Assembly (NCBI GenBank): GCA_932294295.1
Contig: OW028584.1
Coordinates: forward strand, 25,281,638 to 25,345,637
From: Alitta virens
Taxonomy: Eukaryota > Annelida > Polychaeta > Phyllodocida > Nereididae
DNA length: 64,000 bases
Direction: 5' to 3'
Shown: positions 22,601-33,735 of the stretch, piece after piece
Layout of the letters: each line of letters begins with the position of its first letter
Numbering within the stretch: the stretch's first letter is position 1
The notes under the pieces: model-generated
Database searches by the model: none
Told to the model about the DNA's origin: nothing
What the model saw: only the letters and a program-made list of their open reading frames with translations
Translations under genes and position numbers: made by a program

Positions 22601-25600
22601 ACCAGGCGAACCCGAGACTTGCGTAAACCTCCTAAATTTAAAGACTATGACATAACCAAAGAATGTTCTAATTCATAAGTTGTTCATCCAGGTTAAAAGA
22701 AAGTTATTGTTCACATTGCAGGTCAGAATTTCTTGATTGTGAATAGACATGGCAAATCAAAATTAAACTTTTGCTGTAAAATTTATTTGTGAGTTGCTCT
22801 TCTGATTAACAATACTCCAGTAGCCAAATGAGATTAGTTTACTGTAATACTTATTCAGCGGCCATTTTCGTAAAAAAAAAAATACTGATGTACCTGGTTC
22901 ACCTGCTTCATCCCCACAGCTTCCTGGGGACTTCTGTTTCCTTAGTGACTTCTGTTTCTTTGATGGTCCTATAAATGATGACAAATACAATATGTTCAAC
23001 TAGAATGCACATGTGTTGCATTGACTTCTACTGCAGGAGAGAGGGCTATTGTTTGAATATGAATATGTGCAGTAGACTTTAAATGATGGTACAGATAAAC
23101 CAATATGTTTGTTGACAAAAATATTAAATTTTTCCAGAACATATCAATGAATAATAATGCATTATAAATGCAAGTCCTTAATCAGTTTGAAAAGATATGG
23201 AAATGGGGAATCAGAAATAGCATTTTGCCAGCTGTTATTGAAAATGGACCATAGTGATACCGGAGATTCTTATGTACAAGGTCTCGTGTGAAATCTTCTC
23301 ATTAGGCGAATTGACATCTATGTTTATGAAAGTGGTACACCAGTCAGTAAAACATTCAGGCCTACCTGCAGGTTCTTCACCATCACCGGTCTTCGATTCT
23401 ACTGCATGTCCTGATGTTGATGGTTCAGCATGTCCTGATGTTGATGGTACAGCATGTCCTGAAATAGTTAATACACTGTATCGAAAAACCGCTATTTTGA
23501 TAACTCTGTGTCATGCACTGTTATACTGGAGTTTGGAAAAGCAAACCGGATGTGACCCTTGTAAGTAGGTCACAGGTCAAGTGAAGTAAACAAACTCGCA
23601 CATGCGTAGCACAGCCTTGGCTCCTAGAGATATTTTACCACGATGTGTCAGATAACAGCAAGTTTTGCTTCCTTGAGGCAAAATGTACCCCATCACAAAG
23701 GATTAGAAATGTTCCCCATTAAGCCTGGGTCCTAATTGAAAAGAAAACAGGGACAATTAAAAATGCATACGGCTCATGCTTTGCTGGGTAATTATTTTTC
23801 TTAATCTCAAAAGCTAAGTAATCAAGCTACATAAAATTGCATACTATTTAATTTTGCAGTGCAATTTTGACAGAATATACTGTGTATTGAATTCTTAAAA
23901 AGACTTGAATAGTAACAATGAAATAGTTGAATTACTGGCCCCTTAGTATTCTCACATCAACCTCTAAATTATTTGAAGGAGTAATGTGCGATCAGCTTAT
24001 AGAATTTATCTCCTCTTCTCTATCAACAGATCTTTCAGCTTATAGAAAAGCTTATAGTTGTAACAATGTATTGGTTAAATGTATTGAAGACTGGAGGAAA
24101 CCTTCGACGAGAACTGTCACGTTGGTTGTATAAATTAATTGATCTGTCCAAGGCCTTTTGACAGCTTACCACATGGCTTACTTATAGCCAAATTACATGC
24201 ATATGGTCTATCCCTTGATGCTTCCTCATTCATAATAAACTACTTGAAGAATCGAAATCAAACTGTTAAGTTTGGTAATTTAGGAAGTGAATGGTCACAG
24301 CTCGAAAGTGGCGTTCCCGATCTCTTTTAGGTCCGCTCCTTTTTAATATCTTTATAAATGATTTTTTGCTTCACCTTCAAACCTCATGCAATGTGTAAAA
24401 TTATACCCTAGAATAATCAAAGAAAAACCTGTACGCAAGCAGTTAAATGGTTCCATGTTAATTTCATGAAGGCTAACCCATCCAAGTTTCAGGAAATATG
24501 TATAAGTAGGGATAATATTAACATTGACTTTAATATTGGAAGACAAATGATCAAATCAGAGACAAATATTAAACTTTTAGGTATCAATATAGACAACAAG
24601 CTGAACTTCAACTATCTTTATCTTTAAAAAAGCAGCCAGGCAAATAAATGCACTTCAAAGGTTATGCAAATATCCATAATAGCAAGCTTAGAATATATGA
24701 ATCTTTTATATCATCATATTTTGCATATTGATCAGTTGTATATATAATACTTTGCCGGTAGGACAAGACAGGAAACTTGAGAAACTCAATAAAAGGGCAA
24801 TACGCTTAGTATGCAATGACTATGATAGTTTGTATAGTGATCTTTTAAGTTTTAAAACAAGAAAAAGAATGCTTTATGTTATAAGGAAAATCAACTTAGG
24901 TGAATTTGTTTACAAGACCCTTCACAACTTGTCACCACCTGTTGAAAGTCTGTTTTTCACGCGGCAAATTACACAGTACAATATGAGAGACAAGTCAAAA
25001 TTAGTAAAGCCACCATATAATACTATAAAATATGGTATGAAATCCATAGCATATCGAGGTGCTTCAGCATGGAATGATTTACCTGTTCAAATTAAGGAAG
25101 TTGATGAATATATGCAAAATTTAGACAAATGTTAAGAAGCAGTAACAGCTGGAAAAACTGTCAATGTGGATCTTGTATTCTCTGTATACGAAACAACCTA
25201 TAACCTAACTAAGAACATTAAATGTCATTTTTTCATATCATTTGTAAATATTTGTCATCTTGTTGTTTTTGTTATTTTATTTGTCGGCTAAAAGCTACTG
25301 TTGCTTATGTTCTTTGTTTTATTGTCACCACCGACTGTAAATAAAGTTTTATCTTATCTTATCTTATTATACATTTGTAATCTTTGCTGAAATCTATATT
25401 GTATATTGATAAAAAGCAAGTAGCTCGAAGTGAAGTTGTATATTAAATACTATTAGTTCCACTTTGTCGAGTTTGCTTTCTGTGAAAAACTTATTTAAAA
25501 AAAAAAGGAAGAAAAGTTCCTTGTAAGAATAGCATATTAGTTTATTTAAAGATGATTGAAGAACATGGCACACTAATTTTAGACAGGTTTAACAGACGTC

Positions 25601-26129
25601 GTAAATCAAATAAATGAATACTGCATCAATATGCTAAAATTGAGATTATTACATGAATTTTTAATTATTATTGATAGCAGTGTGCCAGTGTGAGATTTTA
25701 CACCTCCAGAGCATTCACAGCACAACTGTCTTAAATAAGTTTAAAAAAATCCACATTGTATATAATAGTTAGCATCAGTGACATTCCCAAAAGAGAATTA
25801 TGCCATGACAACCAGATCTTTACAAGATATATTCCCCTGTTGCTGTTTTTTATATGTTATTTTACAACGGATCCATAAGATTGCAAAGTCCAGCACAAGC
25901 TAAGATGATATCATCAGCCAAATGCAAAAGCCAGTTCTATTAGCTTGCTTGGAACCTGTCCACCTTGCAAACGCACCTAAACTTGTACCAGAGATAGTAT
26001 AGTGGGTTATAATTTCTTTGTACTACGCCAAAATTTCTCAAATGATACCTGGTTTGTCTTTTTACCTGCTAGAACTTCAAATGACTCGGATAGTTTTCTC
26101 TTTTTGGATGCCGGTGTCTTGGGTGCCAT
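18913..26129 (-). CDS. Six-exon gene for an unrecognised nuclear protein with a PD-(D/E)XK-like domain (full span)
   Basis: Exons on the minus strand: 26129-26066, 23458-23366, 22968-22894, 22483-22415, 21077-20751, 19670-18913. Every junction is GT-AG, and every intron splits a codon after its first base (phase 1), so any internal exon can be skipped or duplicated without breaking the frame. The product would be about 460 residues: a short basic start with a nuclear-localisation-like SKKRKLSES, three short Gly/Ser/Pro/Glu-rich modules, a 109-residue domain and a C-terminal domain with a nuclease-like motif. No family name is known to me. Intron 1 holds a LINE fragment; intron 4 holds a foldback element; intron 5 holds a dispersed repeat. 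Related first and internal exons occur at 54821 (+) and 50861 (-). The exon chain is inferred from splice signals and phase; no transcript evidence was available. Confidence 0.62.
19815..20640. repeat. Dispersed repeat A, in intron 5
   Basis: Shares long blocks with 49885-50660, including AGAGCACATA...AATGTGCAAA, CCATTTGACAGCTGACAG, GAGGCCCC...GGGTTTTCAAAATTGAA, and GCCTGGGGCCTCTCGCCCGA. Both copies lie next to exons of the same family (here between exons 5 and 6; there just 3' of a related exon), so they may have spread with the gene. The minus-strand ORFs in this block are probably not genes. Confidence 0.75.
20751..21077 (-). CDS. Exon 5 of the phase-1 nuclease-like gene
   Basis: Acceptor TTTATTTCTTTTCAG then exon start at 21077; donor AAAG|GTTTGT after 20751. 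It encodes 109 residues (VKNIPRHTAREVFFQQYRD ... FNGTKWICDKAK). Rich in aromatic and charged residues, probably globular. No family recognised. Confidence 0.62.
21112..21854. other. Intron 4, no feature seen before the foldback element
   Basis: AT-rich intronic sequence with short chance ORFs only. Confidence 0.45.
21859..22247. mobile_element. Foldback MITE with TTAA target sites
   Basis: TTAA flanks both ends (21855-21858, 22248-22251). The ends are inverted: the left GCAGTTCCCACATACAAGAA corresponds to the complement of the right TCGTGTATATGGGAACGGGG, with similarity continuing for about 70 bp (ACTCGTA, GCAACAGGG / GTAGCAGGG). TTAA sites suggest piggyBac-type mobilisation (inference). No ORF. 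It sits in intron 4 of the minus-strand gene. Confidence 0.65.
21949..22030. repeat. 21-bp minisatellite inside the MITE
   Basis: About 3.9 copies of ACTCGCCGACTTCTAGG plus AAAA; the first two are identical and later ones diverge. The complement GTCGGCGA recurs at the right end of the same MITE (about 22142), so the subrepeats are in inverted orientation. Confidence 0.85.
22361..22510. repeat. Segment duplicated at 23311-23485, including an exon
   Basis: From TTGACATCTATGTTTATGAA through the exon to AATAC, this block matches 23311-23485 in the same orientation. It spans a whole exon with its splice sites. Confidence 0.85.
22415..22483 (-). CDS. Exon 4: 23-residue GHA module
   Basis: Acceptor TTTACTATTTCAG, then GACATGCTG; donor CCTGCAG|GTAGGC. 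Encodes a short low-complexity module (HAEPSTSGHAVESKTGDGEE). Symmetric phase 1-1. Paralogous to exon 2. Confidence 0.58.
22894..22968 (-). CDS. Exon 3: 25-residue basic/acidic module
   Basis: Acceptor CATCATTTATAG, donor GAACCAG|GTACATC. Encodes PSKKQKSLRKQKSPGS then an acidic GDEAGEP tail. Lys-rich, possibly adding to nuclear localisation. Symmetric phase 1-1. Confidence 0.55.
23311..23485. repeat. Upstream copy of the exon-bearing duplication
   Basis: Pairs with 22361-22510 about 950 bp away. This copy has an extra 24-bp unit (CATGTCCTGATGTTGATGG...) inside the exon. Confidence 0.85.
23366..23458 (-). CDS. Exon 2: 31-residue GHA module with internal 8-residue repeat
   Basis: Acceptor TTAACTATTTCAG, donor CCTGCAG|GTAGGC. 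Like exon 4 but with three tandem copies of an 8-residue GHA-type unit (GHAVPSTS, GHAEPSTS, GHAVESKT) instead of two. Phase 1-1. Expansion by one unit shows ongoing tandem growth. Confidence 0.58.
23890..25375 (+). pseudogene. CR1/jockey-like LINE fragment: reverse transcriptase 3' part
   Basis: A 5'-truncated non-LTR element. RT motifs are spread over broken frames: SILTSTSKLFE, LIDLSKAFDSLPHGLL, then LESGVP with the following Gln-Gly region shifted, a finger/palm remnant, and an open C-terminal ORF at 24728-25135 (KLNKRAIRLV, ASAWNDLP), typical of CR1/jockey RT ends. The 3' end is a short tandem tail of TTATC/TCTTA units (about 25350-25372), as CR1-type elements have. It lies in intron 1 of the minus-strand gene, in opposite orientation. 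Confidence 0.82.
25376..26065. other. Remainder of intron 1
   Basis: AT-rich; nothing further recognised. Confidence 0.45.
26066..26129 (-). CDS. Exon 1: start codon and basic nuclear-localisation-like segment
   Basis: The ATG at 26129-26127 has a good context (AACTATGG). It encodes MAPKTPASKKRKLSESFEV and ends with donor GCAG|GTAAAAAG in phase 1. A first exon of similar style (MPPKKGRK...RKRKRSAS) starts at 54821 on the other strand, also ending in phase 1. The 5' leader contains two ACGTTCACA repeats. Confidence 0.55.
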
Positions 26130-26719
26130 AGTTTTCAGGGACTGTGAACGTCTTCCTTGTGAACGTCTGTCCAAAATGTCGCTCCAAGCGGCGCTAGGAG
26201 CCGGCGCGGGACGACCAAGGGGACGACCTTATTCACCACCTATTTGCACGTTTTCCCGTTGGGGTCGCTTCCATCGGGGGATTCCGTAATGACGTCATTT
26301 TCTACTGCAGCGCCCCTACCTTAACACTGGAGAGCACCGCCAATCTGTGCCGCTTTTGCAGATCATCCTTACTAATAGGTCTCCCACGATTTAACAAGAT
26401 TAGAGATACTTAATAATATTAATGTAGCTGTCAATGCCAGGAGTGAGCGAAGCTATACAATATGTATACATGACCAGAGACTTCATGACAACTTAAATGA
26501 GTCCCTATTCTATTTAAGACTGTTATTTTCTTCTTCTTTACCACCTCAAGACTAATTTTATTTGACAAAATGGTCAGCGTAGGCCTACAGGTTGATTTTT
26601 GCCAGGCCGTTAAGTGAGTTATTTTAAATCAGCCATACAGCTCTACACTAAGAACTATGATAGGCCGTAAAATTACGTTATGGTTGTAGATGTTTTGGCT
26701 GTAGCCAATTTCGCGAGTA
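26130..26719. other. Upstream region of the minus-strand gene
   Basis: Presumed promoter area. No TATA box stands out. It contains one copy of the 32-bp tag beginning TAGCTGTCAATGCC (26425-26456) that also marks other repeats in this window. Confidence 0.4.
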
Positions 26720-27037
26720 GCCGTTTCGTCCGCCACCCGCCAGGGGCGCTGCAATCGCTTACACTTGCCCCCTGGTGTGAAAAAACTTCATCGCCAAACA
26801 ATGGAGTGGCTAGCGCGAACGTCATCCATTCAAGGTTATTCGTCAAATATTCTGGGCTCCCCATTATCAAAGATATCCTTTCTATGTACCGTTGTTACAG
26901 TCAGGTAAACAAGTTTTTTCTAAGTTTGAAGCTAGATGTGTACTCGTTACGAAATTATGAACAGCATTACTTTTGAACTGACGACATTGTTATGACGTGA
27001 TGACGTAGTCTCGTTCTGGACCATTGGTCGAGCGATA
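26720..27037. repeat. Dispersed repeat B, 3' part only
   Basis: Shares CGCCAGGGGCGCTGCAATCG, GCCCCCTGGTGTGA, ACGAAATTATG, and GTCTCGTTCTGGACCATTGG with the end of the next copy (27613-27905). It directly precedes a fuller copy. Confidence 0.8.
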
Positions 27038-27916
27038 ATATGTAGCTGTCAATGCCAGGAGTGAGCGAAGCTATATTATATGTATATTTATGTCAACTTA
27101 AAGTTACTGTGTCTCCAGATTTAGCACATTCAAGTATTTATATATATACAAATGCTGCCTTCTTGTCTTATGATATTTTTTACCATTACACATGCCCACT
27201 TTTGCACAACAATTTAGTCTTAATTTACAATAAATCTTGGTTCTGCCACTATTCATTTATATGATAAGTTTTTCATGCCATCATGCCCAGTGTGTTTCCA
27301 ATGTTTTAGTCTGGAATTTCTCTCAATGTAGGATTTATTTTTAGTAATAATGTCTGATAAAATCATTAGTTAACACACAAATTTAGTATGCCTGAATATT
27401 TCTGGCGGAGAATTTTGCATCCACAGAAATATTGGCCCATTAGTTATTTTCAACTATTTGATGAGTTTTAGCAAATTGCAAATTTGACAGAGTGCAGCTT
27501 TAAATCTCAACTATTAATTAGACTTCATGTAGGTTTTTAAATTTTCAAAATCAGACAATAGATAACAATTTTAGAGGCAAAAGAATTCAGATAATGGTAA
27601 TGCGTTTCTCAGCCGCCAGGGGCGCTGCGATCGCTTACAACTGCCCCCTGGTGTGATAAAACGTCATCGCAACAATGTCGTTGGCGCGAGCGTGATCGAT
27701 TCAAGATGATTTGTTATTCTTATCTGGTGAGTTCCCCTTCTAAATAAACGCTATTTCTAGTCACAGTTAGAATTTTTACAGTTAGAGAAACAAGTTTTCT
27801 CCAAGTTTCAAGCTGGATGTGTATTCGTTACGAAATTATGGACATCGCAACTTTTGAACCGACGACGTTGTTATGACATGATGACGTAGTCTCGTTCTGG
27901 ACCATTGGACAAAAAG
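27038..27916. repeat. Dispersed repeat B, fuller copy
   Basis: Starts with the tag TAGCTGTCAATGCC/AGGAGTGAGCGAAGC and ends near GGACCATTGG. Matches 56366-57100 over several hundred bases with small indels. Non-coding. It contains a hairpin-forming CCAGGGG...CCCCCTGG pair (27613-27655). Confidence 0.82.
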
Positions 27917-27918
27917 CG

Positions 27919-28214
27919 ATATTAAGTTGATCTTCCATAGGATTACATGTTTTAGAAATTTTGGGACACTTCCGGTTCAGCTTGATCACTGTGTAGCCTC
28001 ATTTTGGAACCTCTCTCTACGGGAAGTGAGCTGCGCTCGACGCCTGCGGCGGCAGAGCTTCGCTCATATTAAGTTGATCTTCCATAGGATTACATGTATT
28101 TTGATAATTTTTGGGACACTTCGGTTCGGCATGAGCACTGTGTAGCCTCTTTTTGGGACCTCTCTCTACGGGAAGTGAGCTGCGCTCGCCGCCTGTGGCA
28201 GCGGAGCTTCGCTC
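27919..28214. repeat. Tandem duplication, ~148-bp unit
   Basis: Two adjacent units start with ATATTAAGTTGATCTTCCAT (27919 and 28066) and each end in GAGCTTCGCTCAT. Identity is high, with scattered changes. Confidence 0.9.
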
Positions 28215-28218
28215 ATAT

Positions 28219-29240
28219 TAGATATTTGTAAGATTCAATTTGCGGGGTTTGATGTCCCAAATGGATTTCTGAGAGACAGCAAAGAACAAGTTACCATCAT
28301 TGGCATCAATGGTGTTCAAACATTTTTGACCAAATGGTCAAATGCAACTGTTGCTCTGTGAGTTGCCGTGACAATGGTAGTATTCGACTGGGCTTTTTCG
28401 TGGTGCACTTATGTTTCGTAAAGCACGAAGTGTATTCGACTGGAGGTTACAAAGAAATCGTAAATTTTCGTGAAGCACAAATATTTACGAAGAAAAAAGT
28501 GCGTAAACCTCTGTAAAACCGAGTCGCGTGATCATTTGTGGGCAAAACTGTAATGGAGAGCATCGCCGATACGCATCTTCAGAGTCATTTTATGAAAAAA
28601 AGATATCGGCGTTGATTCAATTCACACCATAAGCAAACTACAAATAAATTTTTATACAAAAGGAACTTGGAATTTTTAAAATCGGACGAAAATTGAAGGA
28701 GCAGCTTAATAAAATGTATTACGAAGCGAGGACGCTAATGACGTTCATTTGTGTCTCGTTTTCATGTCATTGGACCATGGAGTCTCTAGTGATTGGACAA
28801 TGCAATGTATTTGATTTTTTGTCAGTGTGTCAAGGGGCAAATTCCCAGAATTTTATTTGACTGGGAAATCTACGTAGAGCACGGAACTGCCACTGCGCAA
28901 GTGGGCGAGGCCTAAATGTACTCCACGGAAAACTCCCAGTTGAATATCATCAATGTTTGGGTCAATGAACAACAACTAATGAAGAGGATCGGGGAAAAAG
29001 AAGTCCCTCTTAAATCTTTAAGATAGCCTTACATGGCCCCCCATTCCTGGAGGTCCAGCTAGGTTTTAATACAGTAATTTAGAGACAGGGATAAAGTATA
29101 TTTTATTCTTAATCTTCATATGATTTTTTGTATTCAATTAAAAATTGTATTACAATTTTTGTACTCACCATTGTACTATATATTTGTAATTTGTATTTTT
29201 ATGTGTTTGCCCACAAAGAGAATAAATTCAAATTCAAGAG
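28219..29240. other. No gene seen; one palindromic repeat tag
   Basis: Contains the TTGACCAAATGGTCAA palindrome (28326-28341) preceded by GGTGTTCAAACATTTT. No supported ORF. Confidence 0.5.
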
Positions 29241-29242
29241 AT

Positions 29243-29447
29243 AGAAGACATCTATCTACTTATCTATCTATCTATCTATCTATCTATATAACTATCTATC
29301 TATCTATCTGTCTATGTTTTTCTATCTGTCTACCTATATTATCTATCTACCTATCTACCTACCTATCTACCTATCTATCTATCTCGTTATCTCGCTATCT
29401 TGCTATCTACCTACCTATCTATCTAGCTACCTACCTACCTATCTGTC
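29243..29447. repeat. (CTAT)n microsatellite
   Basis: About 200 bp of CTAT with CTAC, CTGT and similar variants; a shorter run recurs at 29638-29660. The apparent plus-strand ORF across it is only the translation of the repeat. Confidence 0.95.
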
Positions 29448-29839
29448 ATAGATAGAATAGAATACTAAACTTTATCATAACCTGTGAAGGTAACTCGTGG
29501 CTTGCATCAATAAAACAATATATAAAGACATGAATACAGCATAATAATAGATAAATACAGAGAGAAAGATATCACAGAAAGATAAGGCATGAAAACAATA
29601 TTAAAAACAATTATCTGTTAAATGTTTTTTAAATACAAATATCTATCTATCTATCTGCCTGGGTCTGTTTGTCTATACTTCTACTGTTCTACAGTGAATA
29701 GGACAGGACAGGATAGTCCACAGCTAAACTAATACCATGCTCAAGTGCAGTGGTGATGGTCTGAGCCAAGCTCAGTTACTCCCAATACATACTCATGGAT
29801 TAGTCACACTCCAATGAGTTTGTCAAAATATTTACAAAT

Positions 29840-30215
29840 TTTAGGAAGCCAGCTGTCAATCAACGTGACAACTGTGTCTGTTGCAACTTGCACTTGACCA
29901 TTTGGTCAAAAATGTTTGTTACATGATCCTCATACCAATGGTGTTCAAACATTTTTGACCAAGTAATAGATAATATTTTCTTTGTGGGATAGGATAGAAT
30001 AGGACTAAATCATGGATACATTTTTTTTTAAACAAGACACTACACTAAGAGCAGTGGTGATGCATCTGAGCCAGCAAGTAAATTGCACTGCATTTGACAC
30101 TCCAATGATTCTAAAACAACAACATTGCCACGGTTGAACAAGCAACTGTCATTCGAAGTGACAACTGTGCGAGTTGCCAGTTGCACTTGACCTTTTGGTC
30201 AGTAATGTTTGAACG
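29840..30215. repeat. TTGACCAAATGGTCAA palindrome repeat family
   Basis: The near-perfect palindrome lies at 29894-29909, a related half at 29949-29962 (after GGTGTTCAAACATTTTTGAC), and a diverged copy at 30188-30201. Neighbouring text (AACTGT, GTGACAACTGTG, GTTGC) recurs too. Probably remains of a small palindromic MITE, shared with 28310-28375. Confidence 0.6.
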
Positions 30216-31690
30216 CCAATGTGACAAGTGTATGCAACCCCCCACCACGCTGTACAAGTGCATTGCATCAGTGTATACTGTATACAGTGGCATGGGTAAG
30301 TTTATAATTTTTCCAGACCTGCAGAATTCTTTAAATTTTTTAAACATGCAATCACTGAGAAAAAACATTTCAATTGCATTTTGACTTTAACATACTGTTT
30401 AATTGCTATTTAGAGGGTTAAGTAGCTGTACCTAATAACGTGATGGCCCTCAACCTTTTTTTTAATAAACAAATGTAGTCGTCAATTAGCAGCCAAGGCA
30501 CATAAAAAAAACTTTAGTAATTAATGTTAAGTAATGCAGTGAATGTGAAAAATTAAATTCAAGAAGCTGTTGCTTAAGGTTGCAGGTTTTCACAGAATTA
30601 TGTCCTCACAGAATAAGGTACAAAATAAAATATCTCACAAGTAGCGTCTTATTTTAAATGTAAATTTATAGATATATCATATTTGTATTGGAGAAATTTG
30701 CTCTCTTTAAAAACACGTCTGTTTAACAAAGGGCAAGTTCTTAGAGCAAAAATGTGTTTACATCCTTGACCTAAAATGTGACAAACTGTTAAATGTTTTT
30801 GCTATACACATGGCCTTCAATTAACCCCAAATCCAAGGTTTTGTGTCATGTGGTTTACAAGGGTCAGACTAGGGTGATGCTGACATCCTGCTTGATCACA
30901 GGGTTTTTTTTTCTGGGGGAGGGGTGTTACATGATCCTCACCACATGCACCAAGAATTATTTCAAAACTTCATGAAATTAGAACTGTACTAAAAACTATT
31001 TGGCCTAAGATTCTTAGGTATTGGATTCTATATAGTATCAGTCTCCGTTATATGGAAATAGCTGTACATACATATCTTTAATTTCAAATTATTCCCCAAT
31101 ATATTTTACTGTTTTGGATATATACTTGCACTGGAGTCAAACACACATGTCTGAATAGGTTTTTGGTGACTGCATATATGTTGCTGTTGCAGTGATTTAA
31201 CTATGGGTTTAACCTTTAAAAAAAATTAATTAGATGACCTCATGTTAACGGGTTAATTTTTTTTACCCTATAAAAGGCACTTAAATGTTACTTTTTTGTG
31301 TCACATCTGTACTATTGACAGGACACCCCCCCCCCCCCCACCCTCAACAATAGCTACCTCTTGTCAAGTGACTTATGGTGGTACCTTGAGCCAGATTAAG
31401 ATTAAGATTTAATTAAAAAAAGAACAGGAAAAAACCAAAGTAATACATGTTGCCTGCATGGGTACAAATCCATGGGGAGGAGGGGGGGGGGGTGAGTTAT
31501 GGTATGGTATGGTAATTTATTTCTCACATTATAATGTCAATGTGTACAAATTTGCCGTGATAACAAAAAATATCTGTCAATTCCATTTTAATTGTACATA
31601 AATGCAAGGCATGTTTGTTTGACTATCCAGTGCATATTGTCTTGGGTAAGTGATACAAAAAAATACCTAGCCACAACTACAAAATACTGA
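30216..31690. other. No gene seen; homopolymer tracts
   Basis: Non-coding. Notable only for a C run (about 31326-31339) and a G run (about 31483-31492). Confidence 0.5.
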
Positions 31691-32334
31691 ATATGTAGGC
31701 TCGGATAGGGGATAGGACAGGCTTAGATGGGTGATAGGTCTGTCTCAGACACAGGGTTGGCAGAATTCAATGATTTAAATTGTGATTAAAATCAAGTGAT
31801 TTTTAAAATAAAAAAACATTATTTGAATAAAATCAAAATGCTCTTTTCACTGCTTCTATACGTCTATATGCATGAAATAGCAAAAAGTTTATCTAGTACA
31901 ATGCCATAACTGTGCGAATGTATGATTAGAATTATGTGCGAATGTATGATTAGAATTATGTTATTGTTATTGTGCAACCTTTAACGGTGTTCTGAAGCAA
32001 TATCGTGAGTCATGATTACTATGACCTAGGTGTTTGCCGGAATTTTTAGGTCAGTGATGTATTTTTCTTGAAATAAAAAGAAACACAGGTGTATTCTTTA
32101 ATATTCTTTTTTATGTTAAAACTAGCTTGATGTAATAGTAACAGGTTTACAAAATTGTAATGACTTGCTTTCAGCAATATTAGTGCCAAAAATTTATAAC
32201 AAATGGTAGTATAACATTTCCTTCGTTGTTAAAAAAAGAAATCTCATTTAAATTTAAAAAATCTGATTAAAATCAAATAAATGAAATAAATCCGATTTAT
32301 TTCATTTATAAAAAAAAAATCCCCAACACTGCTC
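31691..32334. other. Isolated partial satellite unit and AT-rich sequence
   Basis: A diverged partial copy of the 141-bp satellite lies at about 31698-31750 (GGATAGGGGATAGGACAGG). The rest is non-coding. Confidence 0.5.
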
Positions 32335-32928
32335 AGACCTCATACTTAATATATAGGCCCAGATGGGTGACACTAGGGTTATCAATGGTGGTAGATACTT
32401 GTAGTTTATATCACCTCCTGCCAACATAGGTCCAGATAGGGGATGGGACAGGTGTAGATAGGTGATAGATCTGTCTCGGACATCATATTTATTATATAGG
32501 CCTAGATGGATGACACAAGGGGTATGGATGGGAGGTAGATACTCATAGTATATCACTCCTGCTAACATAGTACCAGATAGGGGATGTTATAGGCCTAGAT
32601 AGGTGATAGATCTTTATCGGGCTTCATAATTGATATATAGGCCCAGATGGGTGACATAAGGGGTATGGATATGTGGTAGACACTTGCAGTATATCACTCT
32701 TGCTAACATAGGTCCAGATAGGGGATGTTATAGGCCTAGATAGGTGATAGATCTTAATCAGAGATCATACTTAATATATAGGCCCAGATGGGTGACACAA
32801 GCAGTATGGATGGGTGGTAGATACCCCTAGTATATCACTCCTGCTAACATAGGTCCAGATAGGTGATGGGACAGGTGTAGATAGGTGATAGATCTGTCTC
32901 TGACATCATACTTAATATATAGGACCAG
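32335..32928. repeat. 141-bp satellite, about 4 copies
   Basis: The phrase TATATAGG starts at 32350, 32493, 32634, 32775 and 32916: periods 143, 141, 141, 141. Each unit contains GATGGGTGACA, AGTATATCACTC and ACATAGGTCCAGATAGG. Short ORFs here are by-products of the repeat. Confidence 0.93.
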
Positions 32929-33735
32929 AAAAAAGCAACAAATTGTCTGGTCCATTACATAGGAATTGGGAAAGCAAAAGCTGACAAAAGTGAAAGTAGA
33001 TATATGGAGAGATTACCAAATATAATTCCTAGAGTCTGAGATTTGCAAGGCTAGAGATGTTATACGGCATTGTAAAGCATGCTTACCTTCCATCTTCTCT
33101 CAGTTCAGAAACTTGAAGAGTGAACAAGGTAGATTTCTATTTGAACCAACCCTTCACCTTGAACATTATGTGTATACTACGTAAGAGACATGCATTGAAT
33201 ATAAGCTTTAATATTGCTTTTTAGGGAACTGATAATGTATGATATTTTCCATTTAGGAGTGAGTAGAATATTGAACGATACATAAATAGGTTTTAAGTTC
33301 ATGTGCTTATTTTCTTGATTATCTTGTCATATATGTGACTAAGTTAACCCATGAAGAGGTATTACTTAAAATACAGAGTATGTTCCATATTTATATGTAG
33401 CTAATTTATACCCTTTTTGTTCTGCTGTATGCCAAATGAAACCTATTATCACCATTGAATCAGCACCAAATAAGTGTATTGGCCCTAGGTAGCGTATCAG
33501 AGAATCAAATGATCAAACTACTAACCGCGCTATATACAGGTTGCTCCATATAGATCTTCTCCCACAACTCTTTCACTTCTTTTGAACTGATGAAATTATT
33601 ATATTATAAAAGACAGTATAATTATAGATTTCCACTTTGAATAAGAACAACCATGACATAATGATTATTCTATTTTGCATAGAGCAATGGTGAATATTTC
33701 CGATGGTTTTTGTAGCATTATTTTCTCTTTGGCAG
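32929..33735. other. No gene seen
   Basis: AT-rich sequence upstream of the CaRF/MULE-like pseudogene. No earlier exon recognised. Confidence 0.45.

Noticed and set aside
29120..29455. 111-codon ORF
   Set aside because: It is the translation of a CTAT microsatellite.
32302..32568. 88-codon minus-strand ORF
   Set aside because: It lies in the 141-bp satellite and simply repeats with it.
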